A stretch of 44,459 bases of DNA, from NCBI GenBank assembly GCA_900546825.1, contig UREE01000009.1, forward strand, positions 1 through 44,459. The letters are read 5' to 3'. This document shows, piece after piece, positions 26,655-34,660 of this stretch. This DNA comes from an uncultured Collinsella sp. (GTDB lineage Bacteria; Actinomycetota; Coriobacteriia; Coriobacteriales; Coriobacteriaceae). Within the stretch, counting starts at the first letter, position 1; the number at the start of each line of letters is the position of its first letter. The position numbers and the translations under genes were made by a program. The notes under the pieces are model-generated. The model did no database searches and had not been told where the DNA came from. It was given only the letters and a program-made list of their open reading frames with translations.

Positions 26655-27707
26655 ATGAATCCCAAGACTAAATCTCAGGACATTCGCGACTTGAGCCAAA
26701 ACGATATTCGCGAGCTCGTGGCCGAACTTGGCCAGCCCGCCTTCCGCGCGAAGCAGCTCATCGAATGGGTCTTTGAGAAGAACGTTTGTTCGTTTGACGA
26801 TATGACCAACCTTCCCAAGGCTTTCCGTGAGCAGCTTAAAGAGGCTTTTGCCTTTGATACGCCGACTGAACTCACCAAGCAGGTTTCCAAAGATGGCTCG
26901 CGCAAGTATCTGCTCGAGTACCACGATGGCATTTCCGTCGAGACTGTCGGCATGCCCCGTCGTAACAAACTTTCCGTCTGCGTTTCCACCCAGGCAGGCT
27001 GCGGCATGGGCTGCGCCTTTTGCGCTACCGGTCTCAACGGCCTCAAGCGCTCTCTGACCGCTCAAGAGATCGTCGACCAGGTGCTTCATGTATCCAACGA
27101 CTTTGGCGAGCGTGCCACAAGCGTTGTCTTCATGGGCCAGGGCGAGCCGTTTGCCAACTACGACGAGGTTCTCAAGGCATTGCGTATCCTCAACGACCCC
27201 GATGGTATCGGTATCGGCGCTCGTCACCTCACCGTCTCTACCAGCGGCGTTATTCCCGGTATTCGCAAATTTGCCGACATCCCCGAGCAGTTCACGCTTG
27301 CCGTTTCCCTGCATTCCGCCATCCAGTCGACGCGCAATAAGCTCATGCCCGGTGTTAAGAAGTACACGCTGCTTCGCCTTCACGAAGCGCTTCAGCTCTA
27401 CACCGAGAAGACTGGCCGCCGCCCGACCTATGAGTATGCCATGATCGAAGGCGTCAACGATACGAATCCCGAGATGCAGGCACTCTGCGACTTCTGCGAG
27501 GGAACGCTGTGCCACGTTAACCTGATTCAACTAAACGACATCGAGGGCAGCCCGCTCAAGCCGTCGCCGATTCATAAGGTTGAGGATCTTCAGCGTCGTC
27601 TTGAGTCCCGTGGCATCGAGACCACGATTCGTAACTCCCGTGGTAACGATATTGACGCCGCTTGCGGACAGCTGAAACAGCGCTTCAAAGTTCAGAAGAA
27701 CGCATAG
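26655..27707 (+). CDS. rlmN: 23S rRNA (adenine2503-C2)-methyltransferase, radical SAM
   Basis: 350 residues. Methylates A2503 of 23S rRNA and also A37 of some tRNAs. The radical-SAM cluster motif CGMGCAFCATG is intact, followed by GQGEPFANYDEV and STSGVIPGI; the second catalytic cysteine should be in the GNDIDAACGQL segment near the C-terminus. Ribosome binding site AAAGG lies 5 bases before the ATG. Single gene with its own terminator (27745-27782). A degenerate parS lies between stop and terminator. Confidence 0.97.
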   Translation: MNPKTKSQDIRDLSQNDIRELVAELGQPAFRAKQLIEWVFEKNVCSFDDMTNLPKAFREQLKEAFAFDTPTELTKQVSKDGSRKYLLEYHDGISVETVGMPRRNKLSVCVSTQAGCGMGCAFCATGLNGLKRSLTAQEIVDQVLHVSNDFGERATSVVFMGQGEPFANYDEVLKALRILNDPDGIGIGARHLTVSTSGVIPGIRKFADIPEQFTLAVSLHSAIQSTRNKLMPGVKKYTLLRLHEALQLYTEKTGRRPTYEYAMIEGVNDTNPEMQALCDFCEGTLCHVNLIQLNDIEGSPLKPSPIHKVEDLQRRLESRGIETTIRNSRGNDIDAACGQLKQRFKVQKNA

Positions 27708-27725
27708 GGGAGTCTTACTCCAAAA

Positions 27726-27741
27726 CGTTTCATGTGAAACA
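27726..27741. promoter_or_regulatory. Degenerate parS site
   Basis: CGTTTCATGTGAAACA matches the palindrome TGTTTCACGTGAAACA at 14 of 16 positions. It lies 2.2 kb from the three perfect sites upstream of parA. ParB binding is plausible but weaker. Confidence 0.6.
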
Positions 27742-27744
27742 TCG

Positions 27745-27782
27745 AACGGCCCCGGTTGCAGGATATGCAACCGGGGCCGTTT
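27745..27782 (+). terminator. Terminator of rlmN
   Basis: AACGGCCCCGGTTGCA with a near-perfect 16-bp complement closing on GGAT, followed by TTCATT. Confidence 0.85.
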
Positions 27783-27840
27783 CATTATTGACATCAATTT
27801 TGGACCAGCTGCTACCTTTCCCATTATTTACGGACAAAAT

Positions 27841-27879
27841 AAGGGGCCCTTGTCTCATGAATCAGACAAGGACCCCTTA
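27841..27879. terminator. Terminator of parAB operon
   Basis: A long stem (AAGGGG, one mismatch, CCTTGTCT paired with AGACAAGG) closes the leftward operon; the minus-strand reading is followed by TTATTTTG. It could also stop rightward read-through. Confidence 0.8.
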
Positions 27880-27897
27880 AAATATGCAGGGTAATTG

Positions 27898-27909
27898 TTA
27901 GGTACCTAA
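27898..27909. repeat. 12-bp palindrome TTAGGTACCTAA, copy 1
   Basis: Perfect palindrome overlapping the stop codon of the small gene after parB. An identical copy lies at 31402-31413 between jag and yidC. Confidence 0.6.
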
Positions 27910-28160
27910 TAGCCTACATTTTCCCATTGGTTGCTAACCCAACCTTGATTAATCTTAGGATTTTTCGTTACCTGAGCAGTGCGCATGGCAACATCTTCTG
28001 TCATAACATCCATTTTCTTCTTTGACGTATCAACGATATCTTGCGCGCCACGAAGCAAACGACCTCGAAGTTCATCGTCTGTCGCGATCTTATAGCCAGC
28101 AAAGGCACCAGCCGCGACAGTCGTCGCCAATGCAATCGCAGTAAAAATCTTATTCCTCAT
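27906..28160 (-). CDS. Small membrane-anchored protein after parB, YtxH-like appearance
   Basis: 84 residues from the ATG at 28160, chosen for the AAGGAGG 6 bases upstream. One N-terminal helix (KIFTAIALATTVAAGAFAGYKIA) is followed by a charged helical region with DELRGRLLRGAQDIVDTSKKKMDVMTED, reminiscent of YtxH-like proteins. Its start overlaps the end of parB by 11 bases, so it is translated with parAB and shares the terminator at 27841-27879. Function unknown; a role in anchoring or segregation is only suggested by position. Confidence 0.8.
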   Translation of the reverse strand: MRNKIFTAIALATTVAAGAFAGYKIATDDELRGRLLRGAQDIVDTSKKKMDVMTEDVAMRTAQVTKNPKINQGWVSNQWENVGY

Positions 28161-29055
28161 CTTGGCCTCCTTGATCAAACTGAATCATTTCACCAAGAAT
28201 ACGAGAGAGCTCTTCCTCGTCTTTAAACTCAATCTCAATCTTATTCTTTCCACGCGAGCTCTTCACACGAACGTTGGTATTAAATACCTGACGAAGTACA
28301 CGCGCAGCCTTTTTAAAAGACTGAGGCGTTGCAGGCCGTGGCGTCTTAGTTGTCTCTCCGGCAGAAAACAATGGAGCAAGATTTTCTGTCGCTCTTACGG
28401 AAAGGCCCTCCGCAACAACCTTCTCTGCAAGTCGAATTCGCGCGTCCTCATAGGGAACTGCAAGAATCGCACGTGCATGTCCAGCAGTAAGTTTACCCTC
28501 AAAAATCATCTGCTGAACTACTTCGGGGAGATCGAGAAGGCGCAGCGAGTTTGTAATTGCAGAGCGTGACTTGCTTACTGCTTTCGACAATGCCTCCTGG
28601 GTCATACCGCTGGCATCGATAAGCTGGCGATAGCCCTTAGCCTCTTCGACGGGATTCAGATCAGAACGCTGAAGGTTTTCGATAAGAGCAAGAGCCAGCA
28701 TCTCTTCATCATTAACATCTTTAATGATGACAGGCAGTTCCTCAAGACCAGCAAGCTTTGATGCCTGATACCGACGCTCACCAGCGATGATCTCATAGCC
28801 GTTTCCATGCTTGCGAACCAAGAGCGGCTGCAAAACGCCATGCTCTTGGATTGACTCGCTCAACTCGCGAAGTTCAGTTTCATTAAAATGAATTCGCGGT
28901 TGATTAGGGTTGGGAACGATATCCTCAATAGGTAGTTTTGTTACAGATGCGGCATTTGAAGCAGATACAGCAGAACCACCGGTCTCATACTCGGCCTCTG
29001 AGACCAAAGCATTGAGTCCACGTCCCAATCCGCCACGTTTCTTTACACTAGGCAC
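28150..29055 (-). CDS. parB: Chromosome partitioning protein ParB
   Basis: 301 residues. Binds parS and, by CTP-dependent clamping, spreads on nearby DNA to load SMC and direct origin segregation. The NTD has IVPNPNQPRIHF, the CTP-binding GERRYQASKLAG and ENLQRSDLNPVEEAKGY; the helix-turn-helix covers MTQEALSKAVSKSRSAITNSLRLLDLP; a dimerisation tail follows a poorly conserved linker. It overlaps parA by 8 bases and should be co-translated. Three perfect cognate sites lie just upstream of parA. Confidence 0.97.
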   Translation of the reverse strand: MPSVKKRGGLGRGLNALVSEAEYETGGSAVSASNAASVTKLPIEDIVPNPNQPRIHFNETELRELSESIQEHGVLQPLLVRKHGNGYEIIAGERRYQASKLAGLEELPVIIKDVNDEEMLALALIENLQRSDLNPVEEAKGYRQLIDASGMTQEALSKAVSKSRSAITNSLRLLDLPEVVQQMIFEGKLTAGHARAILAVPYEDARIRLAEKVVAEGLSVRATENLAPLFSAGETTKTPRPATPQSFKKAARVLRQVFNTNVRVKSSRGKNKIEIEFKDEEELSRILGEMIQFDQGGQDEE

Positions 29056-29848
29056 GCTTGATCACCTCTTTTGCAAGGTTCATATACGCTTTTGCACCCT
29101 TATTTTGAGGTGCATAGGTAATTACCGGTTCTCCAAAAGACGGAGCTTCGGAGATTTTAACCGTACGGGGGATTAGCGTCTTAAATGCCTTATCACCAAA
29201 GTACGATTGAACCTCCTCAACAACCTGATTCGATAGAGAAGTACGCGAGTCATACATGGTCATAAGCACACCATAGGTGTCTAAGCCCTTGTTCAGACGT
29301 GATTTGACCATCTTCATTGACTCTAGCAGCTTCGTAACGCCCTCGAGTGCGTAGTACTCGCACTGGATCGGAATCAAAACGCTGTCTGCTGCGGTCAAGG
29401 CATTGATAGTAAGCAGGCCGAGTGAAGGAGGACAGTCAATGAAAATAAAATCGAACTCGTCCTGAATCGGCTCAAGCAAATCTTTGAGGCGGGTTTCACG
29501 AGCAATTGCGCTTACGAGCTCAATTTCGGCACCTGCAAGCTGAATCGTAGCTGGAATTACGAATACCTTTTTGCAATTTGTATCAAGAACAAGCGATTCT
29601 GCCGGCACATCATTCAACAATGCATCATAGATACAGCGATCAAGGTCTTCTTTTTCAATTCCAAATCCACTGGTGCTGTTTCCCTGCGGATCAAAATCGA
29701 CAATCAGTGTCTTACGACCCTGCTCACCCAGTGCTGCTGCAAGGTTCACAGCCGTCGTTGACTTACCGACGCCGCCTTTTTGATTGATGATTGCAATGAT
29801 ACGCGTGTCTTTTGCGCTCTTAGAACGCTTAACGTCGCGAAATCCCAC
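29048..29848 (-). CDS. parA: ParA/Soj family partitioning ATPase
   Basis: 266 residues. Walker-type deviant ATPase with KGGVGKSTTAVNLAAAL and FDFIFIDCPPSLG plus DFDPQGNSTSG. It forms ATP-bound dimers on DNA and, with ParB/parS, moves origins; Soj homologues also act on DnaA. The start is a GTG with AGGAGGGACC immediately upstream. An N-terminal extension of about 15 basic residues precedes the Walker region. The operon is parA-parB-small membrane protein. Confidence 0.97.
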   Translation of the reverse strand: MGFRDVKRSKSAKDTRIIAIINQKGGVGKSTTAVNLAAALGEQGRKTLIVDFDPQGNSTSGFGIEKEDLDRCIYDALLNDVPAESLVLDTNCKKVFVIPATIQLAGAEIELVSAIARETRLKDLLEPIQDEFDFIFIDCPPSLGLLTINALTAADSVLIPIQCEYYALEGVTKLLESMKMVKSRLNKGLDTYGVLMTMYDSRTSLSNQVVEEVQSYFGDKAFKTLIPRTVKISEAPSFGEPVITYAPQNKGAKAYMNLAKEVIKRA

Positions 29849-29887
29849 GGTCCCTCCTGGTGTGTATTAAAGCTGTCAAACGGAGGA

Positions 29888-29981
29888 TGTTTCACGTGAA
29901 ACATTCCGATTCGATATCAACCGCCATGTTTCACGTGAAACACTGCATGTTGTTAGTATCCATTATGTTTCACGTGAAACA
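29888..29981. promoter_or_regulatory. parS cluster (three perfect sites)
   Basis: The 16-bp palindrome TGTTTCACGTGAAACA occurs exactly at 29888-29903, 29927-29942 and 29966-29981, with start spacing of 39 bases each. It fills the gap between rsmG and parA, overlapping the likely parA promoter area. This is the consensus bound by Firmicute and actinobacterial ParB. Confidence 0.95.
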
Positions 29982-29982
29982 T

Positions 29983-30720
29983 CTAGGCAAGCGGATTCTT
30001 CTTTGCCATGCCATTTGCACGAGGCAATGAAACGGATGCCGGATGACTCTTTTTAAGAACAATGAACTCCCTGTGGCCCAAGCCCTCAGGCAAATCGATT
30101 GCGTCATTCAGAAGCAAAGTGAAGCCGCAAATCTTAGCTGCTGACATGCCGGAAGCAAGCTCCTCATCGGAAGGATTACCCTTGGTGATAACAAATAGCC
30201 CTCCGTCTTTGAGGAACGGAGCAGCATACTCAACAAGAATCGGTAGAGGGGCAAGTGCGCGGGCGGTTACGACAGAAAACTGCTTCTTATGGCTTCGAGC
30301 ATATTCTTCAAGGCGATCATGAACCGCATGAGCATGTTTCAATCCAAGAACATCAACAAAAGAATTGACAGCATCAACCTTCTTACCAACAGAGTCAATA
30401 TAAGTAGCTTTACGATGCGTGGTTATGGTTAACGGAATACCAGGGAAGCCCGCACCTGTTCCCATATCGAGCAAAGCTCCCTCAGGAGCCTTATTGATAT
30501 AGGGGAGCAAAACAAGTGAGTCGAGGATATGAAGTACCGCAGCATCTTCTATGTTAAGAATACGGGTGAGATTGGTTGTCTTATTTGTTTCCAGAACCAA
30601 ATCCAAATGTTGAATACATTTCCTCAGCTCAGTATCAGTTACGCTCAAGGAATACTCTTTGCAATAGGAAGTTAGACGACTCAACATCTCGTCAGCCTGC
30701 TGATCAGTAAGTACTAACAA
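29983..30720 (-). CDS. rsmG: 16S rRNA (guanine527-N7)-methyltransferase
   Basis: 245 residues from a TTG at 30720, preceded by AAAGGAG at 6 bases; a TTG 16 codons earlier would overlap the jag terminator region and lacks a ribosome binding site. The SAM-binding motif LLDMGTGAGFPGIPL is clear, with NLTRI before it, and the SVVTARALAPL segment after it. It methylates G527 in the 530 loop; loss in other species gives low-level streptomycin resistance. It sits between jag and parA, as in many Gram-positive origin regions. Confidence 0.95.
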   Translation of the reverse strand: MLVLTDQQADEMLSRLTSYCKEYSLSVTDTELRKCIQHLDLVLETNKTTNLTRILNIEDAAVLHILDSLVLLPYINKAPEGALLDMGTGAGFPGIPLTITTHRKATYIDSVGKKVDAVNSFVDVLGLKHAHAVHDRLEEYARSHKKQFSVVTARALAPLPILVEYAAPFLKDGGLFVITKGNPSDEELASGMSAAKICGFTLLLNDAIDLPEGLGHREFIVLKKSHPASVSLPRANGMAKKNPLA

Positions 30721-30771
30721 CGAAAGCTCCTTTCTGACAAAAATCAGTGTATCGAGAACTTTTGACAAAAA

Positions 30772-30798
30772 AAGGGGACGTGGAAACCACGTCCCCTT
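30772..30798 (-). terminator. Terminator of rpmH-jag operon
   Basis: Stem AAGGGGACGTGG/CCACGTCCCCTT with an AAA/TTT loop, followed by seven T residues on the minus strand, 18 bases after the jag stop. Confidence 0.92.
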
Positions 30799-30816
30799 AG
30801 CATAAGCTCGAGTAGA

Positions 30817-31386
30817 TTATCGAGCAACAATCACCACATGGCGATCGGGGTCAGAACCCTCAGAATGAGTATCGACGGCGTCATTGCCACGAAGTGCAAT
30901 GTGAACCAGTCGGCGCTCGTAGGCATTCATGGGCGGAAGCGAAACACTCTTATGAGTGCGGATGGCACGCTCGGCAGCAGACTGAGCCATGGAGGCAACC
31001 TTGTCCTGACGGCGGCTCTTGTATCCCTCGACGTCCACTACAACCGGATACCTAAAGCCGAGCTTGCGGCTCACCAGCAATGAGAACATAACCTGAAGGG
31101 CATCAAGGGTGCGACCATGACGGCCAATGAGAACAGCAAGGTCGGGAGCCGTTACATCCAGAATCAGCTCACCCTCGTCGCCCTCATACTCATCGATAGG
31201 AGAGTTGGCGGCATCGAAGTGCGAAAGGATGGAACGCAGGATGGAAATCGCGACATCGGCAATGGTGTCGAGCTCCTCGTCGGTCAGCTCTTCACCAGCC
31301 TTGTAGCGCTGTGCAATCTCGGGATAATCGCCCGCGACCTGCGGGGCAACCTCCTCAAGCATATCCTCGATGATCTCTTCAGACAT
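30817..31386 (-). CDS. jag: KH/R3H-domain RNA-binding protein Jag (KhpB)
   Basis: 189 residues. The start ATG at 31386 has GGAG 6 bases before it. Acidic N-terminal region (1-60), then a KH domain with the GRHGRT motif, and a C-terminal R3H domain (MNAYERRLVHIALRG...). Jag/KhpB binds RNA with KhpA in Gram-positive bacteria and affects cell elongation. The usual N-terminal Jag domain seems shortened or replaced by the acidic part. It follows yidC in the same operon. Confidence 0.93.
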   Translation of the reverse strand: MSEEIIEDMLEEVAPQVAGDYPEIAQRYKAGEELTDEELDTIADVAISILRSILSHFDAANSPIDEYEGDEGELILDVTAPDLAVLIGRHGRTLDALQVMFSLLVSRKLGFRYPVVVDVEGYKSRRQDKVASMAQSAAERAIRTHKSVSLPPMNAYERRLVHIALRGNDAVDTHSEGSDPDRHVVIVAR

Positions 31387-31401
31387 AACGTACTCCAAAA
31401 G

Positions 31402-31413
31402 TTAGGTACCTAA
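31402..31413. repeat. 12-bp palindrome TTAGGTACCTAA, copy 2
   Basis: Identical to 27898-27909. Here it lies in the 44-base gap between yidC and jag, just before the jag ribosome binding site on the minus strand. Confidence 0.6.
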
Positions 31414-31430
31414 ATAAGATTGATATCCCA

Positions 31431-32201
31431 CTACTTCTTCTTGTGCGGGCGCGGCTTCTTCTCGCGACGAGTGACCTCAACCTGCAGCGGCGCGTTCTTA
31501 AGGCGCTCCTCCTCATCGGCCTTCGCCTTGTCGATGACCTTCTGCGTCACAAAAATCTGCTGGATAACCTGCCAAGCAGACGAGACGTCGTAGTACAGCA
31601 GAACACCAACGGGAAGGCTCCAGCCCATCCAAAGCATCATGACCGTCATGACAACGGCCATCATACGCATGCTCTGAGCCTGCTGGCCGGTCTGGTTGCG
31701 CGACATATAGAGCTGCGGAATCAGGGTCAGGACAGCGAACAGGATCAGGCAGACCAGCGCAGGCAGCGCGACCATAAAGCCATCGGCAAAGGAGGCACTC
31801 GGCGTGGTGGTCAGGTCGGGCAGAATATTAAAGAACGAGAACGTGCCGTCGTTAAAGTAGTCCGGCAGGTTACGCAGCAGCGTAAATAGGGCGAACAGGA
31901 CAGGCATCTGAATCAACAGCGGCAGACAACCAGCCATCGGGTTGAACTTGTTATCGCTGTAGAACTTCTGCATTTCCTCGGCCTGACGCTGGGGATCGTC
32001 GGCATAGCGCTCCTGGATCTCGAGCATCTTGGGCTGCAGCACCTGCATGCGTGCCGTCGACTTAGTCGACTTGAGCATAAGCGGCGTCAGCAGCAGACGG
32101 ATGATGACCACCAGGATGATAATGGACAGGCCCCAGTCGACCGCAAAGGTCTGGATGAGCTTGAGCAGCTCGAAAAGGATGTTAACGATCCAATCCCACA
32201 T
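31431..32201 (-). CDS. yidC: Membrane protein insertase YidC
   Basis: 256 residues, the short Gram-positive type. Inserts membrane proteins alone or with SecYEG. TM1 at about 20-42 with conserved RLLLTPL (the hydrophilic-groove Arg), then a cytoplasmic loop with QPKMLEIQERYADDPQRQAEEMQKFYS, KFNPMAGCLPLLIQMPVLFALF, further TM helices, and a basic tail KKPRPHKKK that should touch ribosomes. There is no lipobox. Ribosome binding site GGAGG is 10 bases upstream. Confidence 0.96.
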   Translation of the reverse strand: MWDWIVNILFELLKLIQTFAVDWGLSIIILVVIIRLLLTPLMLKSTKSTARMQVLQPKMLEIQERYADDPQRQAEEMQKFYSDNKFNPMAGCLPLLIQMPVLFALFTLLRNLPDYFNDGTFSFFNILPDLTTTPSASFADGFMVALPALVCLILFAVLTLIPQLYMSRNQTGQQAQSMRMMAVVMTVMMLWMGWSLPVGVLLYYDVSSAWQVIQQIFVTQKVIDKAKADEEERLKNAPLQVEVTRREKKPRPHKKK

Positions 32202-32230
32202 GTAAGTTTTCCTCCGATAGCGAGTGCCCG

Positions 32231-32455
32231 CTAGGGCACAGGGTCATAACCGCCGACGTGCAGGGGATTGCAGCGAGCGATGCGCCTCACGGCAAGCCAG
32301 CAGCCTCTCAAAACACCGTACTTCTCAATCGCCTGGACGGCGTATTGCGAGCACGTTGGGTAATAAATGCAGGCGTCAGGCAATAAGGGCGAAATAACCT
32401 GTTGATATATGCGAATAGGAGCGATGGCAACACGTCGCAAAACGTGATTGCTCAT
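32231..32455 (-). CDS. yidD: Membrane protein insertion efficiency factor YidD
   Basis: 74 residues. Family blocks IRIYQQVISPLLPDACIYYPTCSQYAVQAIEKYG and the HVGGYDPVP end are present, with the conserved cysteines. It helps YidC-dependent insertion. Its ATG overlaps the rnpA stop (ATGA), so it is translationally coupled. Confidence 0.95.
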   Translation of the reverse strand: MSNHVLRRVAIAPIRIYQQVISPLLPDACIYYPTCSQYAVQAIEKYGVLRGCWLAVRRIARCNPLHVGGYDPVP

Positions 32456-32790
32456 CGCTCCTCCCCGGCAACGCCGGCGCGTTTCATAAGCGAACGCAAT
32501 GCATTGTCCATCTCCTGCGGCGAGGAAACCCTCGTCTTGGGAGTTGCGAACAAGATGATGTCATAACCCGCAACGGGAAATCCACAGTTGCGGGCGGCCT
32601 CGCGCATCACACGCTTAGAACGGTTGCGCACGACAGCACAACCGAGCCGTTTAGCACCAACGAAGGCGACCCTTCCGGAGTCGCCTTCGCCAACCGATTC
32701 ACATATGGTCATTCGAATCAGAGGGTGATTGAAACGACGCCCCTGACTGAACACATGCTCGAAATCTTGCCGAGACTTAATAGTCTTCAT
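32452..32790 (-). CDS. rnpA: Ribonuclease P protein component
   Basis: 112 residues. Basic protein that helps RNase P RNA cut tRNA 5' leaders. The signature region VVRNRSKRVMREAARN (RNR motif) and FEHVFSQGRRF near the N-terminus are clear. It is the second gene of the rpmH-rnpA-yidD-yidC-jag unit. Confidence 0.96.
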   Translation of the reverse strand: MKTIKSRQDFEHVFSQGRRFNHPLIRMTICESVGEGDSGRVAFVGAKRLGCAVVRNRSKRVMREAARNCGFPVAGYDIILFATPKTRVSSPQEMDNALRSLMKRAGVAGEER

Positions 32791-32810
32791 GCGAGATGTG
32801 TGTATCGCTG

Positions 32811-32945
32811 CTAGACAGTGAGACGCTTGCGGCCCTTGGCGCGACGACGGGCGAGCACGGCACGACCACCCTTGGTGGCCATACGGGCACGGAAGCCATG
32901 GGTCTTGGCACGCTTACGCTTATTAGGCTGATACGTACGCTTCAT
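32811..32945 (-). CDS. rpmH: 50S ribosomal protein L34
   Basis: 44 residues, MKRTYQPNKRKRAKTHGFRAR..., matching L34 throughout. The ATG at 32945 follows AGGAGGAAC. An in-frame extension of 20 codons upstream is not part of the protein. It heads the leftward operon, with a very good promoter 73 bases upstream. Confidence 0.98.
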   Translation of the reverse strand: MKRTYQPNKRKRAKTHGFRARMATKGGRAVLARRRAKGRKRLTV

Positions 32946-33017
32946 CTTAAGTTCCTCCTGCTGCATTTCGAGTGTCCGCGGGGGCGCGGACGCAGATATA
33001 GACACGTGAGCTTGAAG

Positions 33018-33047
33018 ATTGTAGGGAAATCAATGTTCAAATGTCAA
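33018..33047 (-). promoter_or_regulatory. Promoter of rpmH operon
   Basis: On the minus strand a perfect TTGACA (33042-33047) and TACAAT (33018-33023) are 18 bases apart. Position and quality fit a strong housekeeping sigma promoter for L34. Confidence 0.85.
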
Positions 33048-33123
33048 GAAATCAAAGGTAAAAGGTTGCGCAGTTCACACGGTTCCCCCATAAGCCGAGC
33101 TCGATTTAGCGGTGCATGGCAAC

Positions 33124-33226
33124 TTTTCACGATATTTCATCGATTTTTCAACAGGTCATGTTGGCAATGTTGAGAACTTTTCGTCCGTTTTCCAAAGTTT
33201 TCAACAGGTTTTGAAAAGTTGTCGAA
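33124..33226. promoter_or_regulatory. Upstream origin element: DnaA-box-like cluster
   Basis: The rpmH/GHKL-gene gap has repeated variants of TTTTCAACA: exact at 33145-33153 and 33198-33206, TTCTCAACA in reverse orientation at 33168-33176, and related TTTTCACGA (33124) and TTTTCCAAA (33188). Standard TTATCCACA is absent. This corresponds in place to the upstream box cluster of bipartite origins such as that of Bacillus subtilis. Confidence 0.6.
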
Positions 33227-33290
33227 AGATGAGAAACATTGCACGGTGAGCTACTATTTGTTCGAAACCTTTTGGAAGATTGCGAGCGGC

Positions 33291-34643
33291 ATGTCTGACG
33301 ACTTTTACACCATGGTCGATTCCGGAGACCCGGCACCCGACAACGAGCACATCACCGGCGTGCGCGAAGAGCGTGAGGAAGGCGAGCAGACGACCACGCA
33401 GGCGCCAAAAGCCATGTACGCCGCACGAATCGCCGTCTATGACGACATGCTGTCGACACCGCGTGTGATCGTCATTGATCCGCAAGATGTCCGCACGTAT
33501 TTGGAAGAGACGACCAACACCGTCTACCAGTGCATGAAAGAACAGGGTGGCCATATCTCGCTCATGGTCATCCGCGAAATTGTCGAAAACTTTATCCACG
33601 CGCACTTTGCCGAGCCCATCATCTCGATTCTGGACGGCGGAGACACCATCCGCTTTGCTGATCAAGGACCCGGCATCGACGACAAGGAACGCGCTTTCGA
33701 CTTCGGCGTTACCAGCGCAAACAGCAAGATGAAGCGCTATATCCGTGGAACCGGAGCAGGGTTTCCCATGGTGCAGGAGTATTTGGAAAACGCCGGCGGT
33801 GCCGTATCCATCGAGGACAACATGGGCAACGGCACCGTGGTTACGGTAAGCCTGAATCCTAAACGCGTGCAGGAAATCGAGCGTGCCGGTGGACGCGGTG
33901 CTGCCGTGCGGCCCGAGACGGAGCAGCCCACATATCCCCTGCCGGGAGCTTTTGCGCAGCGGCCCATGGCAACGCAGCAGATGCAGCCCCGCGTGGGACA
34001 GATACAGCAGCCCGGAATGCTTCCTACACAAGAGCCCCAGGCGGCATCGATGTCGATGCCGCCAAACGCGCCAGAGGCCATGCCGCTGGCGGATCAGGAT
34101 ACAGCAGCAATGCAGCAGGCGACGGGGGCACCGGGTGGCCAGCAAATGGGATATCAGCCGTACCAACAGGGATATCCATATCAGCAGATGCCGCCACTGG
34201 GGTATGGCCAGCAGTTCCCGCAGCAGTACCAGCAGGGATATCAGCAACCGTACCAGCAGATGCCGCAGCAGCAGTACAACCCCTGGGTCCAGCAGATGCC
34301 TCCGCAGCCTTACCAACAGTGGCCTCAAAGTTTTCAACAGCAAATGCCGCCGATGCAGAGTTCTCAACAACCAGCAGCTCAAATGATGTATCCTAATGCA
34401 GCAAATCAGTATGCGCAGCCACAACCGGACGTGTTCATAAGCGATCGCGGCAACGCCGCGCTGGGCTATCTGGCGCAAAATCAAGCGTGCGGCGCAACCG
34501 ATCTGGCGAGGGCGTTTGGAAACTCGGCCCCCACTTGGTCACGCACGCTCAATGACTTGGCGCAGGCCGGCTTGGTCATCAAGCATGGCCAGAAATACCA
34601 TCTGACCGAACTCGGCGCCGCTCGCGTGCGAGCTCAGAGCTAA
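33291..34643 (+). CDS. GHKL-ATPase-like protein with Q/P-rich linker and winged helix, unknown function
   Basis: About 450 residues from the ATG at 33291; a GTG at 33246 and TTG at 33219 are alternatives and none has a good ribosome binding site. Residues about 85-190 resemble a GHKL/HATPase_c domain: N-box REIVENFIHAHF, G1 FADQGPGIDD, F-box DFGVTS, G2 RGTGAGFPMV and GNGTVVTVSL. No HisKA domain or TM helix is seen. Residues about 205-375 are Gln/Pro/Tyr/Met-rich (YQQ and QMPP repeats). Residues 381-450 form a winged-helix-like domain (ALGYLAQNQACGATDLARAF...LIKHGQKYHLTELGAARV). It ends 17 bases before dnaA and is probably co-transcribed with it. The ligand and DNA target are unknown. Confidence 0.87.
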   Translation: MSDDFYTMVDSGDPAPDNEHITGVREEREEGEQTTTQAPKAMYAARIAVYDDMLSTPRVIVIDPQDVRTYLEETTNTVYQCMKEQGGHISLMVIREIVENFIHAHFAEPIISILDGGDTIRFADQGPGIDDKERAFDFGVTSANSKMKRYIRGTGAGFPMVQEYLENAGGAVSIEDNMGNGTVVTVSLNPKRVQEIERAGGRGAAVRPETEQPTYPLPGAFAQRPMATQQMQPRVGQIQQPGMLPTQEPQAASMSMPPNAPEAMPLADQDTAAMQQATGAPGGQQMGYQPYQQGYPYQQMPPLGYGQQFPQQYQQGYQQPYQQMPQQQYNPWVQQMPPQPYQQWPQSFQQQMPPMQSSQQPAAQMMYPNAANQYAQPQPDVFISDRGNAALGYLAQNQACGATDLARAFGNSAPTWSRTLNDLAQAGLVIKHGQKYHLTELGAARVRAQS

Positions 34644-34660
34644 AGAACGGGGGAGAGACA

